Shown here one piece after another: positions 7,547 to 17,150 of a DNA stretch of 39,300 nucleotides; position 1 is the stretch's first letter; each line of letters opens with the position of its first letter. Source of the DNA: an uncultured Bacteroidia bacterium (GTDB lineage Bacteria; Bacteroidota; Bacteroidia; Bacteroidales; F082); NCBI GenBank assembly GCA_902769875.1, contig CACXQV010000027.1, positions 1-39,300 of the forward strand, written 5' to 3'. The position numbers and the translations under genes were made by a program. A model generated the notes under the pieces. That model was not told the origin of the DNA, searched no databases, and saw nothing but the letters and a program-made list of their open reading frames with translations.

Positions 7547-7663
7547 ATGTTTAAAAATTTACTAATGACCCTTGCCATCGTCCTGGCCACCTGCACGATG
7601 ACCATGCTGCACGATGACCATGGCTCAAGCGCAAGGAAGACTCAAGGGCAAGATTACCGATGA
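7547..7663 (+). other. Out-of-frame signal-peptide segment of the receptor
   Basis: Translation from the ATG at 7547 gives MFKNLLMTLAIVLATCTMTM, an evident start of a signal peptide, but this frame then shifts and stops at 7661-7663 after 38 codons. Removing either copy of the 16-base duplication at 7591-7622 joins this peptide to AQAQGRLKGK in the long receptor frame, giving a normal export signal. The original start of the receptor gene was therefore almost certainly 7547. Confidence 0.9.
7591..7622 (+). repeat. Exact 16-base tandem duplication causing a frameshift
   Basis: The 16-mer CTGCACGATGACCATG occurs at 7591-7606 and again, without change, at 7607-7622. Sixteen is not a multiple of three, so the second copy shifts the reading frame between the signal peptide and the mature receptor. 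Confidence 0.97.
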
Positions 7664-10600
7664 CACTGGAGAAACAGTGCCATTTGCAAACGTCATTGTT
7701 GAAAAGGGCGGAACGCAAGTGGCTGGTGCCTCCTCCGATTTTGACGGTAATTATGACATCAACCCGATTCCTCCGGGAACGTATGACCTCAAGGCGAGCT
7801 GTATTGGCATGAATCCGTTTGTTCTGAAGAACATCATCATTTCGGCCAACAAGATCACCTTCTACGACATCAAGATGAACAGTGGCGCCATCAACCTTGG
7901 CGAAGTCACTGTAATCGATTACGAGATTCCTTTGATTTCAAAGGACAACACGCAGAGCGGTGCCTCCATCACTGCTGAAGAAATCTCAAAGTTGCCCGTC
8001 CGTTCGGCTGAAGGCGTTGCCGCCAGCGTCGGTGGCGTTTTCTCGTCCGACGGTGAAGTCGGCTCCATCCGTGGTTCGCGTGAAGGTGCCGTCTATTACA
8101 TCGACGGCGTGAAAGTCATCGGTAGCAACAGCGTGCCTCAAGGCGCTATCGACCAAGTCGACGTCATCTTGGGCGGTACGCCCGCCATGTACGGTGACGC
8201 CATGGGCGGTATCATCAACATGACCACCAAGGGCCCAAGCCGTACTTGGGGCGGTGGCATCGAAGCCGAGTATTCGGTTGACGGTTACGGCCATGGCCGT
8301 ATCGGCGGTAGCGTGCAGGGACCGCTCATCAAGAGCAAGAAGAACGACCAGGAAGCCCTCCTCGGTTTCTTCCTCGCTTTTGATATCAACCGTAATCAAT
8401 ACGGCAGCACTTCAGCAGTAGGCTACTATCGTGCCAAAGACGATTGGATGGAGAGAATCACGAATAACCCGTTGGTGCTTACCGGCAATGGGACAAGCGT
8501 CGTCCCGCAGGCGTGCTTCACACACAAGGACAACCTGTTCGAGACACGTTTCCTCAACAACACGACCAACCAAAGCATCAGCGTGACGGGTAAGATCGAC
8601 GTGCGCACAGGCCCGACCACCAACCTCACCTTCGGCGGTTCGCTCTATCGCAACAGCGGCCACTACGACGGTGGCAGCGGCCAGCATTACTTCAACACCG
8701 ACAAGAACTACCTCTCGAAGTCGGGCACCTATCGTGGCTATGTCCGCTTCAGCCAGCGCTTCCCCACCGATCCTGAAAGCAACTCGTTGGTCTCCAACGT
8801 GTATTACAGCATTCAGGCCGACTATTCACATTATAAAGGTGAATCGGGCGACCCCGACCTGTGGGACAACATCTTCGCATACGGCAACCTCGGCAAGTTC
8901 ACCACCACCCGCGAGCCTAACTTCTCGTTCCTTCAGGGCTCGATCGACTCCGTGTTGGTTGACGGTCAATACAAGACCGTAAGCAACGCTTGGGTGTTGA
9001 ACAACTACTACGACACCAAGGTTGAATACGAAGCCTCAGATTTCAACCCCTTGCTGGTGAATTACGTGAACAACTTCTACGCATTATATGAGCCTTACGG
9101 CATCGTTGGCTACACCAACAACATCACCAACATCATCATGAACCAAGGTTTGGTGAACGGTATGGCTCCCGGCGGCGCTTATGGTTTGTATGCCGTTCCC
9201 GGAATGGTGCAAACCAGCTATTCCAAGTCGGTCAGCGACCAAATTGCCGTCAACGTCAACGGCTCCATGACCCTCGGCCGTGGCGACAACTCGCACGAAA
9301 TCAAGTTGGGCTTCCAGTATGAGCAACGCAACAGCGCCAGCATGTCATATAACTTGACCAGCTCCAACCGTAACCCTTGGACGTTGCTCCGCGACATGGT
9401 CAACTTCCACATCAGGGAACTTGACATGAGCGATCCTTACGGTATCAGCTACGACGGCCATGTGGACACCGTCATGTACCACAGACTGTATGACGAGACC
9501 ACGCAATTCACCGTTGACGCCCGTCTGCGTAAGGCTATGGGCCTGAATGTGAAAGGCACCGAATGGATTCTCACCGATACATACGATTTCGAGACCAACA
9601 CGATGAAATATTACGATGAAAACGGCAAGCTGCAAACCGCTACAGTGGATGGCGGCCTCGACATGAGCATGTTTGCCGCCGACGAGCTGACCCGCGACGC
9701 CCAGTTCACGGTGACCTACTATGGCTACACCTACGACGGCCACAGAAAGTATGGCTTGACCGAGCGTCCTTCGCTCTCCGAGTTCTTCACCGCTACCGAC
9801 TCCGAAGGCATCCTGACCCGCCCGATTGGCGCTCAACAGCCCATCTATATGGCTGGCTACATCCAAGACAAGTTCGCCTTCAAAGACCTGATCTTCAACA
9901 TCGGTGTGCGTGTCGACCGCTTCGACGCCAACCAGTCGGTCCTGAAAGACCCGTTTGTGTTGTATGACTACTATACTGTTTCCGACATCAAGAACGGAAG
10001 CATCCATTTGGATGACAACTCGGAGATTGTCGTTCCGGGCAACATCGGCGACGACTTCGTGCCTTATGTCAACAAGGTCACCGAAAAGACCGCCATCGTC
10101 GGCTATCGTAACGGCAACACTTGGTACAATGAAAACGGTGTTGAGGTGAACGACCCGACCGTCATCGGCATGGGTGCCGGCTCGGCCCCGTGGATCAAGG
10201 ATGCCGGCCAGCAGCATGTCGACATCAACTCCTTCAAGGACTACGACCCGGCTTGGAGCGTGATGCCTCGTATCTCCTTCTCCTTCCCGATTTCCGACGA
10301 AGCCTTGTTCTTCGCCCACTACGATGTGTTGACGCAGCGTCCTACCAGCAGCTACTACTGCAGCCCGCTGTACTACTGGCGCTTCATGGAGACCTCCTCT
10401 ACGTTGGCCAACCCCAACCTGAAGCCCGCCCAAACCATCGAGTATGAACTCGGTTTCACGCAGAAGGTGACCAACACATCCTCGTTGACCATTTCAGGTT
10501 ACTACCACGAGTTGCGTAACATGATCCAGATGTACCGCTTCAACGGTGCTTACCCGAAGGCTTACAACTCATTCAGCAACCTCGACTTCGGTACCGTCAA

Positions 10601-11330
10601 GGGCTTGACCGCCAGCTACGATATGCGCCGTACGAAGAACGCCCGTATCCGTGCCAGCTACACTTTGCAGTATGCCGACATGACCGGTTCGTCCACTTCG
10701 ACCGCTTCGGCCTTGATTGCCGCTGGTGTGCCTAACCTGAGATCCACCTTCCCGACCGACTCCGACCGTCGTCACAGCTTCAACCTGACCCTCGACTATC
10801 GTTATTCCAGCGGCAAGGACTATGACGGCCCCGTCATCAACCGCAAGGAAGGCAAACCGATCCAAATCCTTTCCAACACTGGTTTCTCACTGCAAGTGAA
10901 CGGTGGTTCGGGCACGCCTTACACAGCCTCCCGTACTGTTTCGTCACCGATTTCGGGCGGCAACAACCTGCTGCAAGGCACCTACAACGGTTCCAGAATC
11001 CCTGCCTCCTTCCGTTTCGACCTCCGCGTCGACAAGGACTTCAACTTCACGATTGGCGGCAAGAAGGAAGGTTCGACGGGCCGCGAAGCCTATATGAACG
11101 TCTACCTCCAAGTGCTGAACCTGCTCAACTCGCAGAACGTCATCGGTGTGTACAACGCCACCGGTAATGCTAACGACGACGGCTACCTGACGGCTCCCGC
11201 CTGGCAGGCCGAAATCAACCAGCAGATTGACCCGCAGGCCTACATCCAGATGTATGAAATCCTCGTCAATAGCGGTTACAACTACTCCATGCCTCGTCAC
11301 ATCAGACTCGGTTTGAGCTTCAACTTCTAA
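7614..11330 (+). CDS. TonB-dependent outer-membrane receptor (frame broken in the signal peptide)
   Basis: This 1238-residue frame encodes a TonB-dependent receptor. A carboxypeptidase-regulatory-like domain comes first (GRLKGKITDDTGETVPFANV, about residues 8-95). A plug domain follows (about 110-210; SISTAEEI-type motif, SIRGSREGAVYYIDGVKV, GGTPAMYGDAMGGIINMTTKG). A large beta-barrel ends in HIRLGLSFNF with the C-terminal aromatic residue expected of outer-membrane barrels. The ATG at 7614 lies inside the duplicated 16-mer and gives no signal peptide; the real start is likely 7547 in another frame. As written, the product could not be exported. Codon use is strongly biased to C-ending codons, as in highly expressed genes. 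The ligand is unknown. It leads the operon, 31 bases before the next gene. Confidence 0.93.
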   Translation: MTMAQAQGRLKGKITDDTGETVPFANVIVEKGGTQVAGASSDFDGNYDINPIPPGTYDLKASCIGMNPFVLKNIIISANKITFYDIKMNSGAINLGEVTVIDYEIPLISKDNTQSGASITAEEISKLPVRSAEGVAASVGGVFSSDGEVGSIRGSREGAVYYIDGVKVIGSNSVPQGAIDQVDVILGGTPAMYGDAMGGIINMTTKGPSRTWGGGIEAEYSVDGYGHGRIGGSVQGPLIKSKKNDQEALLGFFLAFDINRNQYGSTSAVGYYRAKDDWMERITNNPLVLTGNGTSVVPQACFTHKDNLFETRFLNNTTNQSISVTGKIDVRTGPTTNLTFGGSLYRNSGHYDGGSGQHYFNTDKNYLSKSGTYRGYVRFSQRFPTDPESNSLVSNVYYSIQADYSHYKGESGDPDLWDNIFAYGNLGKFTTTREPNFSFLQGSIDSVLVDGQYKTVSNAWVLNNYYDTKVEYEASDFNPLLVNYVNNFYALYEPYGIVGYTNNITNIIMNQGLVNGMAPGGAYGLYAVPGMVQTSYSKSVSDQIAVNVNGSMTLGRGDNSHEIKLGFQYEQRNSASMSYNLTSSNRNPWTLLRDMVNFHIRELDMSDPYGISYDGHVDTVMYHRLYDETTQFTVDARLRKAMGLNVKGTEWILTDTYDFETNTMKYYDENGKLQTATVDGGLDMSMFAADELTRDAQFTVTYYGYTYDGHRKYGLTERPSLSEFFTATDSEGILTRPIGAQQPIYMAGYIQDKFAFKDLIFNIGVRVDRFDANQSVLKDPFVLYDYYTVSDIKNGSIHLDDNSEIVVPGNIGDDFVPYVNKVTEKTAIVGYRNGNTWYNENGVEVNDPTVIGMGAGSAPWIKDAGQQHVDINSFKDYDPAWSVMPRISFSFPISDEALFFAHYDVLTQRPTSSYYCSPLYYWRFMETSSTLANPNLKPAQTIEYELGFTQKVTNTSSLTISGYYHELRNMIQMYRFNGAYPKAYNSFSNLDFGTVKGLTASYDMRRTKNARIRASYTLQYADMTGSSTSTASALIAAGVPNLRSTFPTDSDRRHSFNLTLDYRYSSGKDYDGPVINRKEGKPIQILSNTGFSLQVNGGSGTPYTASRTVSSPISGGNNLLQGTYNGSRIPASFRFDLRVDKDFNFTIGGKKEGSTGREAYMNVYLQVLNLLNSQNVIGVYNATGNANDDGYLTAPAWQAEINQQIDPQAYIQMYEILVNSGYNYSMPRHIRLGLSFNF

Positions 11331-11361
11331 AGATAATTCATAACGATAAATTACAAGTATT

Positions 11362-14300
11362 ATGAAGAATATATTTCGAATTTTGTTATCGGCGCTGCTC
11401 ATCGTTGGCGCTGTGATTCCTGGAAAGGCTGACAGATACAAGTATGAGCAAAAAGGGGCCAACAATGGCCAACGCGCCCAAACTGCAGCCGGATGTACGC
11501 CTTCGTCAGCTTTCGAATGGCTCGACATCAACAATGTTAGAACTCGTATCAATGCTGGTGGTGACATGTGGTGGGACCTTCCTGGTGGAACCGGTTCAAA
11601 ATATTTCATCCCCGCCAATGGCTCGGCCACGTCGCTTTATGCCGGCTCGCTGTGGATTGCTGGTGTCGACGTCAACAACCAGCTCAAATGTGCCGCCTTG
11701 CGTTTCCGTCAAGTCGGTAACGACTACTACACCGGTCCTCTGACCGTCGGCGGCGAAGCCTCCATCACCCCTGAGACTTGCGCCAAGTGGGACAAGATCT
11801 TCAAGATCACCCGTGCCCAAGTCGACGAGTTCCTCGCTGCCTACGATGAAACCACCGGCACCTTCGCCGACGGTTATGTGATGCCCTCCATCATCGAGAA
11901 CTGGCCCGCCACCCGTGCCAACGACGACCCTGAAGGCATCGCCTTCTATCTGGCTCCCTTCTACGATTCGGACGGCGACGGCCTCTATGACCCCACGGCT
12001 GGCGACTATCCTTACTACGACATCTCGAACGAACTTTGCCACACCAAGATCCCGACAATGGAAGAAGAAATTCACGGCACCATGCACGGCTCCATCTTGG
12101 TCGACCAAGTGCTGAAGGGAGACCAAACCCTTTGGTGGATCTTCAACGATAAAGGCGCTGCCCACACCGAGTCGGGCGGCCAAGCCATCGGTATCGAGGT
12201 GCGTGCGCAAGCCTTCGCTTTCGCCACCAACGACGAAATCAACAATATGTCGTTCTACAGCTACGAAATCATCAACCGTTCAACCTACACCTTGACGGGA
12301 ACCTACTTCTCGCCTTGGACCGACGTTGACCTCGGTTATGGCTACGACGACTTCGTGGGCTGCGACGTGGGACGTGGCTTGGGTTACGGCTACAACGGCA
12401 CTGCCGTCGACGGTAGCGGTGAACCTGAAGCCTACGGCGCCCAGCCTCCCGCGTTGGGTATCGACTTCTTCCAAGGCCCCTATATGGATCCTGATGGACT
12501 CGACAACCCCAAGTATAGATTTGAAGTCAATTATACCACTATTTTGGACCCCGTTTCGGGTGACTCCATCGGCTATGTGGCCGACACTGTCGGACAAACC
12601 CAAATCGTTGACGAAAGCATCAACGGTGTGAACTTCGGCAACGGCATCGTCGACGATGAACGTTTCGGTATGCGCCGTTTCGTGTATCACAACAACTCCG
12701 ACGCCGACAACGGTGACCCGAGAACCGCTCCCCAATACTACAACTACCTGCGTGGTATTTGGAGAAACGGTGCCAAGATGCAATATGGCGGCGACGCCTT
12801 GAACACGGGTACTGTAGGTCCTGAGTGCGACTTCATGTTCCCCGGCGATTCAGACCCGTGGAACTGGGGTACCGGTGGCATGCCGCCTCAAGGCGGTTTC
12901 AACACCGACGGCAAGTTTTGGTCGGAAGAGCAAGTGGGTAATGCCCCTAACGACCGTCGTTTCATGCAGTCGGCTGGTCCCTTCACACTGGAACCCGGTG
13001 CTGTCAACTACATCACCTTCGGTGTGCCGTGGGCTCGTGCCACTTCAGGCGGCGCATGGGCTTCTGTTGAGCTGCTGCGCGTGGTCGACGACAAGTGCCA
13101 AGCCTTGTTCGACAACTGCTTCAAGGTGATCGACGGCCCCAGCGCCCCCGATTTGACCATCCGCGAACTCGACCAAAGACTTATCTTCTATCTGTCGAAC
13201 GACGTCCTTTCCAACAACTATAAGGAAGGTTATGTTGAACTCGATCCCGAAATCCCGACGGGTAGGGTGGATACCGAAATGCACTACGACACCACTTGGA
13301 TCATCAGCATCGACGGCGACACTGTCCCGACTGTCCAAATCACTGAAGACAAGACCGAATACGTTTATGACAGATACTATCGCTTCGAAGGTTACAAGGT
13401 GTATCAGTTGGCCAACGCCGAAGTGGGCGCCGACGAGTTGAGCAATACCGACAAGGCTCGTTTGGTGTTCCAATGCGACATCCGCAACAACGTGGCCCGC
13501 ATCATGAACTATGAGTATGACGAGTCGCTGCAAGCCAGTGTTCCTACGCTGAAAGTCGTTGGCGGCGATGCCGGCATCACCCACAGCTTCGTCCTCACCG
13601 ATGACAAGTTCTCGATGAGCGACAACCCGTACCTCATCAACCATCAGCCTTATTACTACATGGCTGTCTCTTACGCCTACAACAACTTCCTGACCTATTC
13701 GGAAGACCCGATTGGCCTCCTCGGCCAGAAGAAGCCTTATCTTGAAGGCCGTAAGAACATCCAAGTGTATACCGCCGTGCCGCACAAGACCATTAATGGT
13801 ACCGTGCTGCGTTCCGACTATGGCGACAAACCCGCCATCAAGCGTATCGTCGGTGTGGGTAACGGAGGCAACGAACTCGAACTGACCGATGAAACCGTCA
13901 AGGAAATCCTGTTCGACAAGGACGGCAACATCAAGATTGCCAACGATTCGACCAACCGCTTCGGCAGCCCCGACTATCCCATCTGCTATCATCCTTCCTA
14001 CAAGGCTGGTTACGGCCCTGTCAACGTGAAGATCATCGACCCGCTGAACGTGAAGTCGCACCGCTATGAGCTTTGGTTCGACGAAATGAGACCGGGCTAC
14101 ACCCACAGAATCACTGGCGACCCCGACATCAAGGGCGACTCAGCCATGCGTATGGTGAACCACTGGTATCTGCTTGACCTCGACGAGCCTACCGACACTT
14201 TGGGCATCAACCCGTGCAAAGGCGACACCACCACCATCTATGACAACGAGCAAATGTTCATCGAAAAGGGTATTGCCGTCACCATCTCGCAGAGCTACGA

Positions 14301-15909
14301 CATCGGTCGTATCAAGGTGGGTCAGATTTACGTCACTTCGAGCAACAACCCGGATCCGAGCCCTGAAAACCCGGACAACTGGAAAGACTACGCTACCGTG
14401 GTGGCTCCCAACAACGGTGTCATCACCTCGTCAATCGAATTCGACGACCCGTCCAACCCGTGGCTCGACGGTATCCGCGACTACGACGTGGCCAGCTCTT
14501 ACTTGAACTGGATTCGTTCAGGAAGCTATTCCGACATCAACAACGCCGCCCTCAACGACTATGCCATGTCGTCAGACCCATACGCACCCAAGGGTACCAG
14601 CAAGCCTTGGGACCCGGGCGAGGACTATGAGAAGTTGGCTAATCGCACATGGGCTCCTGCCTTGCTGACGTCATACACCAAGCAAGGTGGCGCCTACAAC
14701 CCAGGCCCGCTCTTTGCCTCTGGATCGCGTGTTGACACGGTGTTCTACAAAACGGCAAGTATCGACGTTGTGTTGACGTCCGACACCACCCTCTGGACCC
14801 GTTGCCCCGTCATCGAAATGAGTATGGACAAGAACCTTTCCGAAGGCAGGGCCGACCGCTTCATGATGCGTAGACACGCCTCCATCAACCCCGCCGGCAA
14901 GACCTGCGAAGACCTCGGCATCGAACCCGATCCCACCGACCCGAGCAACCCCGCCTACATTGGCGAGAACGGCATGGGCTGGTTCCCGGGCTATGTCATC
15001 GACGTTGAAACGGGTATGCGTTTGAATGTGGCCTACGGCGAAGACTCTTACTTGGAGGATATGAACGGACGCGATATGCTCTTCAACCCCGCCAAGCTGC
15101 AAAAGGCCACGGTTGACGACCAAACCGGCATGCTGCAGGAGTTTGATCCCGCCTTGTTCCGTGGCGCCGACCAAGAGGCTGTGTTCGGTGGCAAGCACTA
15201 CGTTTACGTCTGGCGTCCCGACTCCATCCCGATGTCGTCGTCAGCTCCTTGGAAGCAGGTGAAGAACTACGGTTACGACGGTGGCCAGCTGCTTTACAAC
15301 ACGCTGAACTTCATCGATGGTATGTCGAACCCGACCAACATGCTTACCTATTTCTATAAGATGGTTATGTGGGTTGGTATGCCGATGGGCATCGAAGGCA
15401 CCGATTGGCTGCCCGCAGGCAACAACTGCCGTGTGCGTATCCGCTTGGCCAAGCCTTACGCAAAGGGTTATGGCTTCAGGATGCAAACCGAAAATCCTGA
15501 CCTTGACATCAACAACATGAACCCGAAGTATGAGTTCTCGATTGACGGTTGGGATCCGTTGCTCAACGACACTGAGAAGACCGAGAAAGACCTCAACCTC
15601 ATCACTGTGGTGCCCAATCCTTACTATGCTTACGACGCTTACGAAGGCAATGCCTTGACCAACAAGGTGAAGATCACCAACCTGCCCAACAACTGCGTGG
15701 TTACCATCTACACCATTAGCGGTACCAAGGTACGCCAGTTCCGCAAGGACAACGAGGAGCCGAGTGTGGAATGGGATTTGACCAACTTCGCCAACACTCC
15801 TGTGGCCAGCGGCTTCTACCTGATCCACGTCAAAGATTTGACGAGCGGCAGCGAGCGCACCATCAAGTTCTTCGGAGCCATGCGTCAAGTTGACCTGAAC
15901 ACATTCTAA
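11362..15909 (+). CDS. Very large secreted protein with a T9SS-type C-terminal domain
   Basis: The 1515-residue product begins with a signal peptide (cleavage near GKA-DR at residue 24). The mature N-terminus contains LDINNVRTRINAGGDMWWDL and LYAGSLWIAGVD, motifs I recall from a conserved but uncharacterised group of giant Bacteroidetes surface proteins. The middle has many aromatic/acidic stretches and calcium-site-like DSDGDGLYDPTAGD. The last 100 residues (VVPNPYYAYDAYEGN, VTIYTISGTKVRQF, PVASGFYLIHV, KFFGAMRQVDLNTF) look like a T9SS sorting domain with an unusual extension ending in F. I infer export by T9SS, possibly via the adjacent PorV-like protein, and display or assembly with the adjacent receptor. 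No enzymatic motif was recognised. Confidence 0.85.
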   Translation: MKNIFRILLSALLIVGAVIPGKADRYKYEQKGANNGQRAQTAAGCTPSSAFEWLDINNVRTRINAGGDMWWDLPGGTGSKYFIPANGSATSLYAGSLWIAGVDVNNQLKCAALRFRQVGNDYYTGPLTVGGEASITPETCAKWDKIFKITRAQVDEFLAAYDETTGTFADGYVMPSIIENWPATRANDDPEGIAFYLAPFYDSDGDGLYDPTAGDYPYYDISNELCHTKIPTMEEEIHGTMHGSILVDQVLKGDQTLWWIFNDKGAAHTESGGQAIGIEVRAQAFAFATNDEINNMSFYSYEIINRSTYTLTGTYFSPWTDVDLGYGYDDFVGCDVGRGLGYGYNGTAVDGSGEPEAYGAQPPALGIDFFQGPYMDPDGLDNPKYRFEVNYTTILDPVSGDSIGYVADTVGQTQIVDESINGVNFGNGIVDDERFGMRRFVYHNNSDADNGDPRTAPQYYNYLRGIWRNGAKMQYGGDALNTGTVGPECDFMFPGDSDPWNWGTGGMPPQGGFNTDGKFWSEEQVGNAPNDRRFMQSAGPFTLEPGAVNYITFGVPWARATSGGAWASVELLRVVDDKCQALFDNCFKVIDGPSAPDLTIRELDQRLIFYLSNDVLSNNYKEGYVELDPEIPTGRVDTEMHYDTTWIISIDGDTVPTVQITEDKTEYVYDRYYRFEGYKVYQLANAEVGADELSNTDKARLVFQCDIRNNVARIMNYEYDESLQASVPTLKVVGGDAGITHSFVLTDDKFSMSDNPYLINHQPYYYMAVSYAYNNFLTYSEDPIGLLGQKKPYLEGRKNIQVYTAVPHKTINGTVLRSDYGDKPAIKRIVGVGNGGNELELTDETVKEILFDKDGNIKIANDSTNRFGSPDYPICYHPSYKAGYGPVNVKIIDPLNVKSHRYELWFDEMRPGYTHRITGDPDIKGDSAMRMVNHWYLLDLDEPTDTLGINPCKGDTTTIYDNEQMFIEKGIAVTISQSYDIGRIKVGQIYVTSSNNPDPSPENPDNWKDYATVVAPNNGVITSSIEFDDPSNPWLDGIRDYDVASSYLNWIRSGSYSDINNAALNDYAMSSDPYAPKGTSKPWDPGEDYEKLANRTWAPALLTSYTKQGGAYNPGPLFASGSRVDTVFYKTASIDVVLTSDTTLWTRCPVIEMSMDKNLSEGRADRFMMRRHASINPAGKTCEDLGIEPDPTDPSNPAYIGENGMGWFPGYVIDVETGMRLNVAYGEDSYLEDMNGRDMLFNPAKLQKATVDDQTGMLQEFDPALFRGADQEAVFGGKHYVYVWRPDSIPMSSSAPWKQVKNYGYDGGQLLYNTLNFIDGMSNPTNMLTYFYKMVMWVGMPMGIEGTDWLPAGNNCRVRIRLAKPYAKGYGFRMQTENPDLDINNMNPKYEFSIDGWDPLLNDTEKTEKDLNLITVVPNPYYAYDAYEGNALTNKVKITNLPNNCVVTIYTISGTKVRQFRKDNEEPSVEWDLTNFANTPVASGFYLIHVKDLTSGSERTIKFFGAMRQVDLNTF

Positions 15910-15942
15910 AATGTAATTGCTAACCGTAAATAATTTATCATC

Positions 15943-17031
15943 ATGAAGAAATCATTTGGATATATCGTATTGAGTTTCGTAGTCCTTATGGGATTAAGCG
16001 CTCCTCAAGCATTTGCAGGTAACAAGGACCGTTCAGGCCAGGCAGGCGCTGCCGAACTGCTCATCAACCCTTGGGCAGCCTCCTCGGGTTGGGGCAACGC
16101 GGGCATGTCTTTCGTTCACGGCGTTGATGCCATCTTCGGCAACGTGGCCGGCATCAGCTCTTGCAACACGCTTGACGTCAACTTCTCTCACACCAGCTGG
16201 CTCGTGGGCGTTGGCAACGACACCCGCATCTCATCGTTCGGCTTCTTGGCCCGCGTGGGCGAGTCGACGGTGTTGGGCCTCTCGTTCATGTCGTTCAGCC
16301 TCGGCGTGATTCCGATCACCACGGTCGAAAACCCCGATCCGGGCACCCTCGGCACCTACAAGCCTAACCTGATGAACATCAACCTGTCGTTTGCCAAGTC
16401 GTTCTCGAACAGCATCAGCGGCGGCTTCAACTTGAAGATCATCAGCGAGTCCATCAAGGACATGAGCGGTGTTGGCGTGGCTATCGACGCTGGTATCCAG
16501 TATGTGACCGGTCCTTTCGACAACGTTCACTTCGGCGTCACCCTGAAGAACATCGGACCCACGATGAAGTTCTCCGGCGACGGTATCTCCCTGAGAGTGT
16601 TCATGGACCAGAACAGCAACCAGCAGTTCACCATGGTGCAGCGCGTCGACGACTTCGAATTGCCCACCCAGTTGAGCATTTCGGCCGCCTACGACTTCCT
16701 CTTCGCCGAAACCAACCGCATCACCATCGCAGGCAACTTCAACTCCAACTCATTCACCAACGACCAGTTTACGGCTGGTTTGGAATATGGCTGGAGAGAA
16801 ATCCTGCTCATCCGCGCCGGCTACACCTATGAAAACGGCATGTGGACCAAGGGCGGTGTGCTTGATAGCGACGAATGCAGGAACATCAACAGAGGCCTCA
16901 GCGCGGGTCTGTCGGTGCAAGTGCCCCTGTCGAAGAAGGAGAACCCCATCAAGTTGGCCATCGACTACTCCTACAGAGACACCTACACCTACGCCGGCAC
17001 GCACAGCGTCGGAGCAAGAATTATTTTCTAA
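15943..17031 (+). CDS. PorV/PorQ-family outer-membrane barrel
   Basis: The 362-residue product has a signal peptide ending at about AFA-GN (residue 25) and then GQAGAAELLINPWAASSGWGN, the start typical of PorV/PorQ family proteins (GxxGAxxLL...ARxxALG). VDAIFGNVAGIS corresponds to their NPAGL motif. The rest alternates like a FadL-type barrel and ends in GARIIF, with the C-terminal aromatic of a barrel. PorV binds the sorting domains of T9SS cargo and takes them from the translocon to the attachment complex. A paralogue next to a giant cargo may be dedicated to it. The gene is 33 bases after the large protein gene and shares its strong codon bias. Confidence 0.85.
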   Translation: MKKSFGYIVLSFVVLMGLSAPQAFAGNKDRSGQAGAAELLINPWAASSGWGNAGMSFVHGVDAIFGNVAGISSCNTLDVNFSHTSWLVGVGNDTRISSFGFLARVGESTVLGLSFMSFSLGVIPITTVENPDPGTLGTYKPNLMNINLSFAKSFSNSISGGFNLKIISESIKDMSGVGVAIDAGIQYVTGPFDNVHFGVTLKNIGPTMKFSGDGISLRVFMDQNSNQQFTMVQRVDDFELPTQLSISAAYDFLFAETNRITIAGNFNSNSFTNDQFTAGLEYGWREILLIRAGYTYENGMWTKGGVLDSDECRNINRGLSAGLSVQVPLSKKENPIKLAIDYSYRDTYTYAGTHSVGARIIF

Positions 17032-17058
17032 TTCTGACGAAGGAAAAGAAATAATTCG

Positions 17059-17066
17059 TATTTTTG
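17059..17066 (+). promoter_or_regulatory. -7-like element upstream of a terminator and greA
   Basis: TATTTTTG matches TAnnTTTG exactly. A start near 17073 would give a transcript that meets the hairpin at 17085-17115 after only about 40 bases. No clear -33 TTG was found. Confidence 0.4.
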
Positions 17067-17084
17067 CAGTCGCAAACCAAAAGA

Positions 17085-17115
17085 AGACCCTTATTTCGGT
17101 AAGGGTCTCTTTTTT
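17085..17115 (+). terminator. Strong intrinsic terminator between the PorV-like gene and greA
   Basis: AGACCCTTA (17085-17093) and TAAGGGTCT (17100-17108) form a perfect 9-base-pair stem with loop TTTCGG, followed by C and six T. It can end the three-gene operon. It also lies downstream of a promoter-like element, so it could attenuate a greA leader. Confidence 0.88.
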
Positions 17116-17150
17116 GCAACTTGCTTTGAAACAAAACAAATAATCTTACT

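Noticed and set aside
9345-10433. Long minus-strand open frame (362 codons) inside the TonB receptor gene, and similar ones at 13045-14106 and 739-1920
   Set aside because: These are antisense to well-recognised genes. Strong third-position bias keeps the opposite strand free of stops, and the products are rich in V, G and D without any domain.
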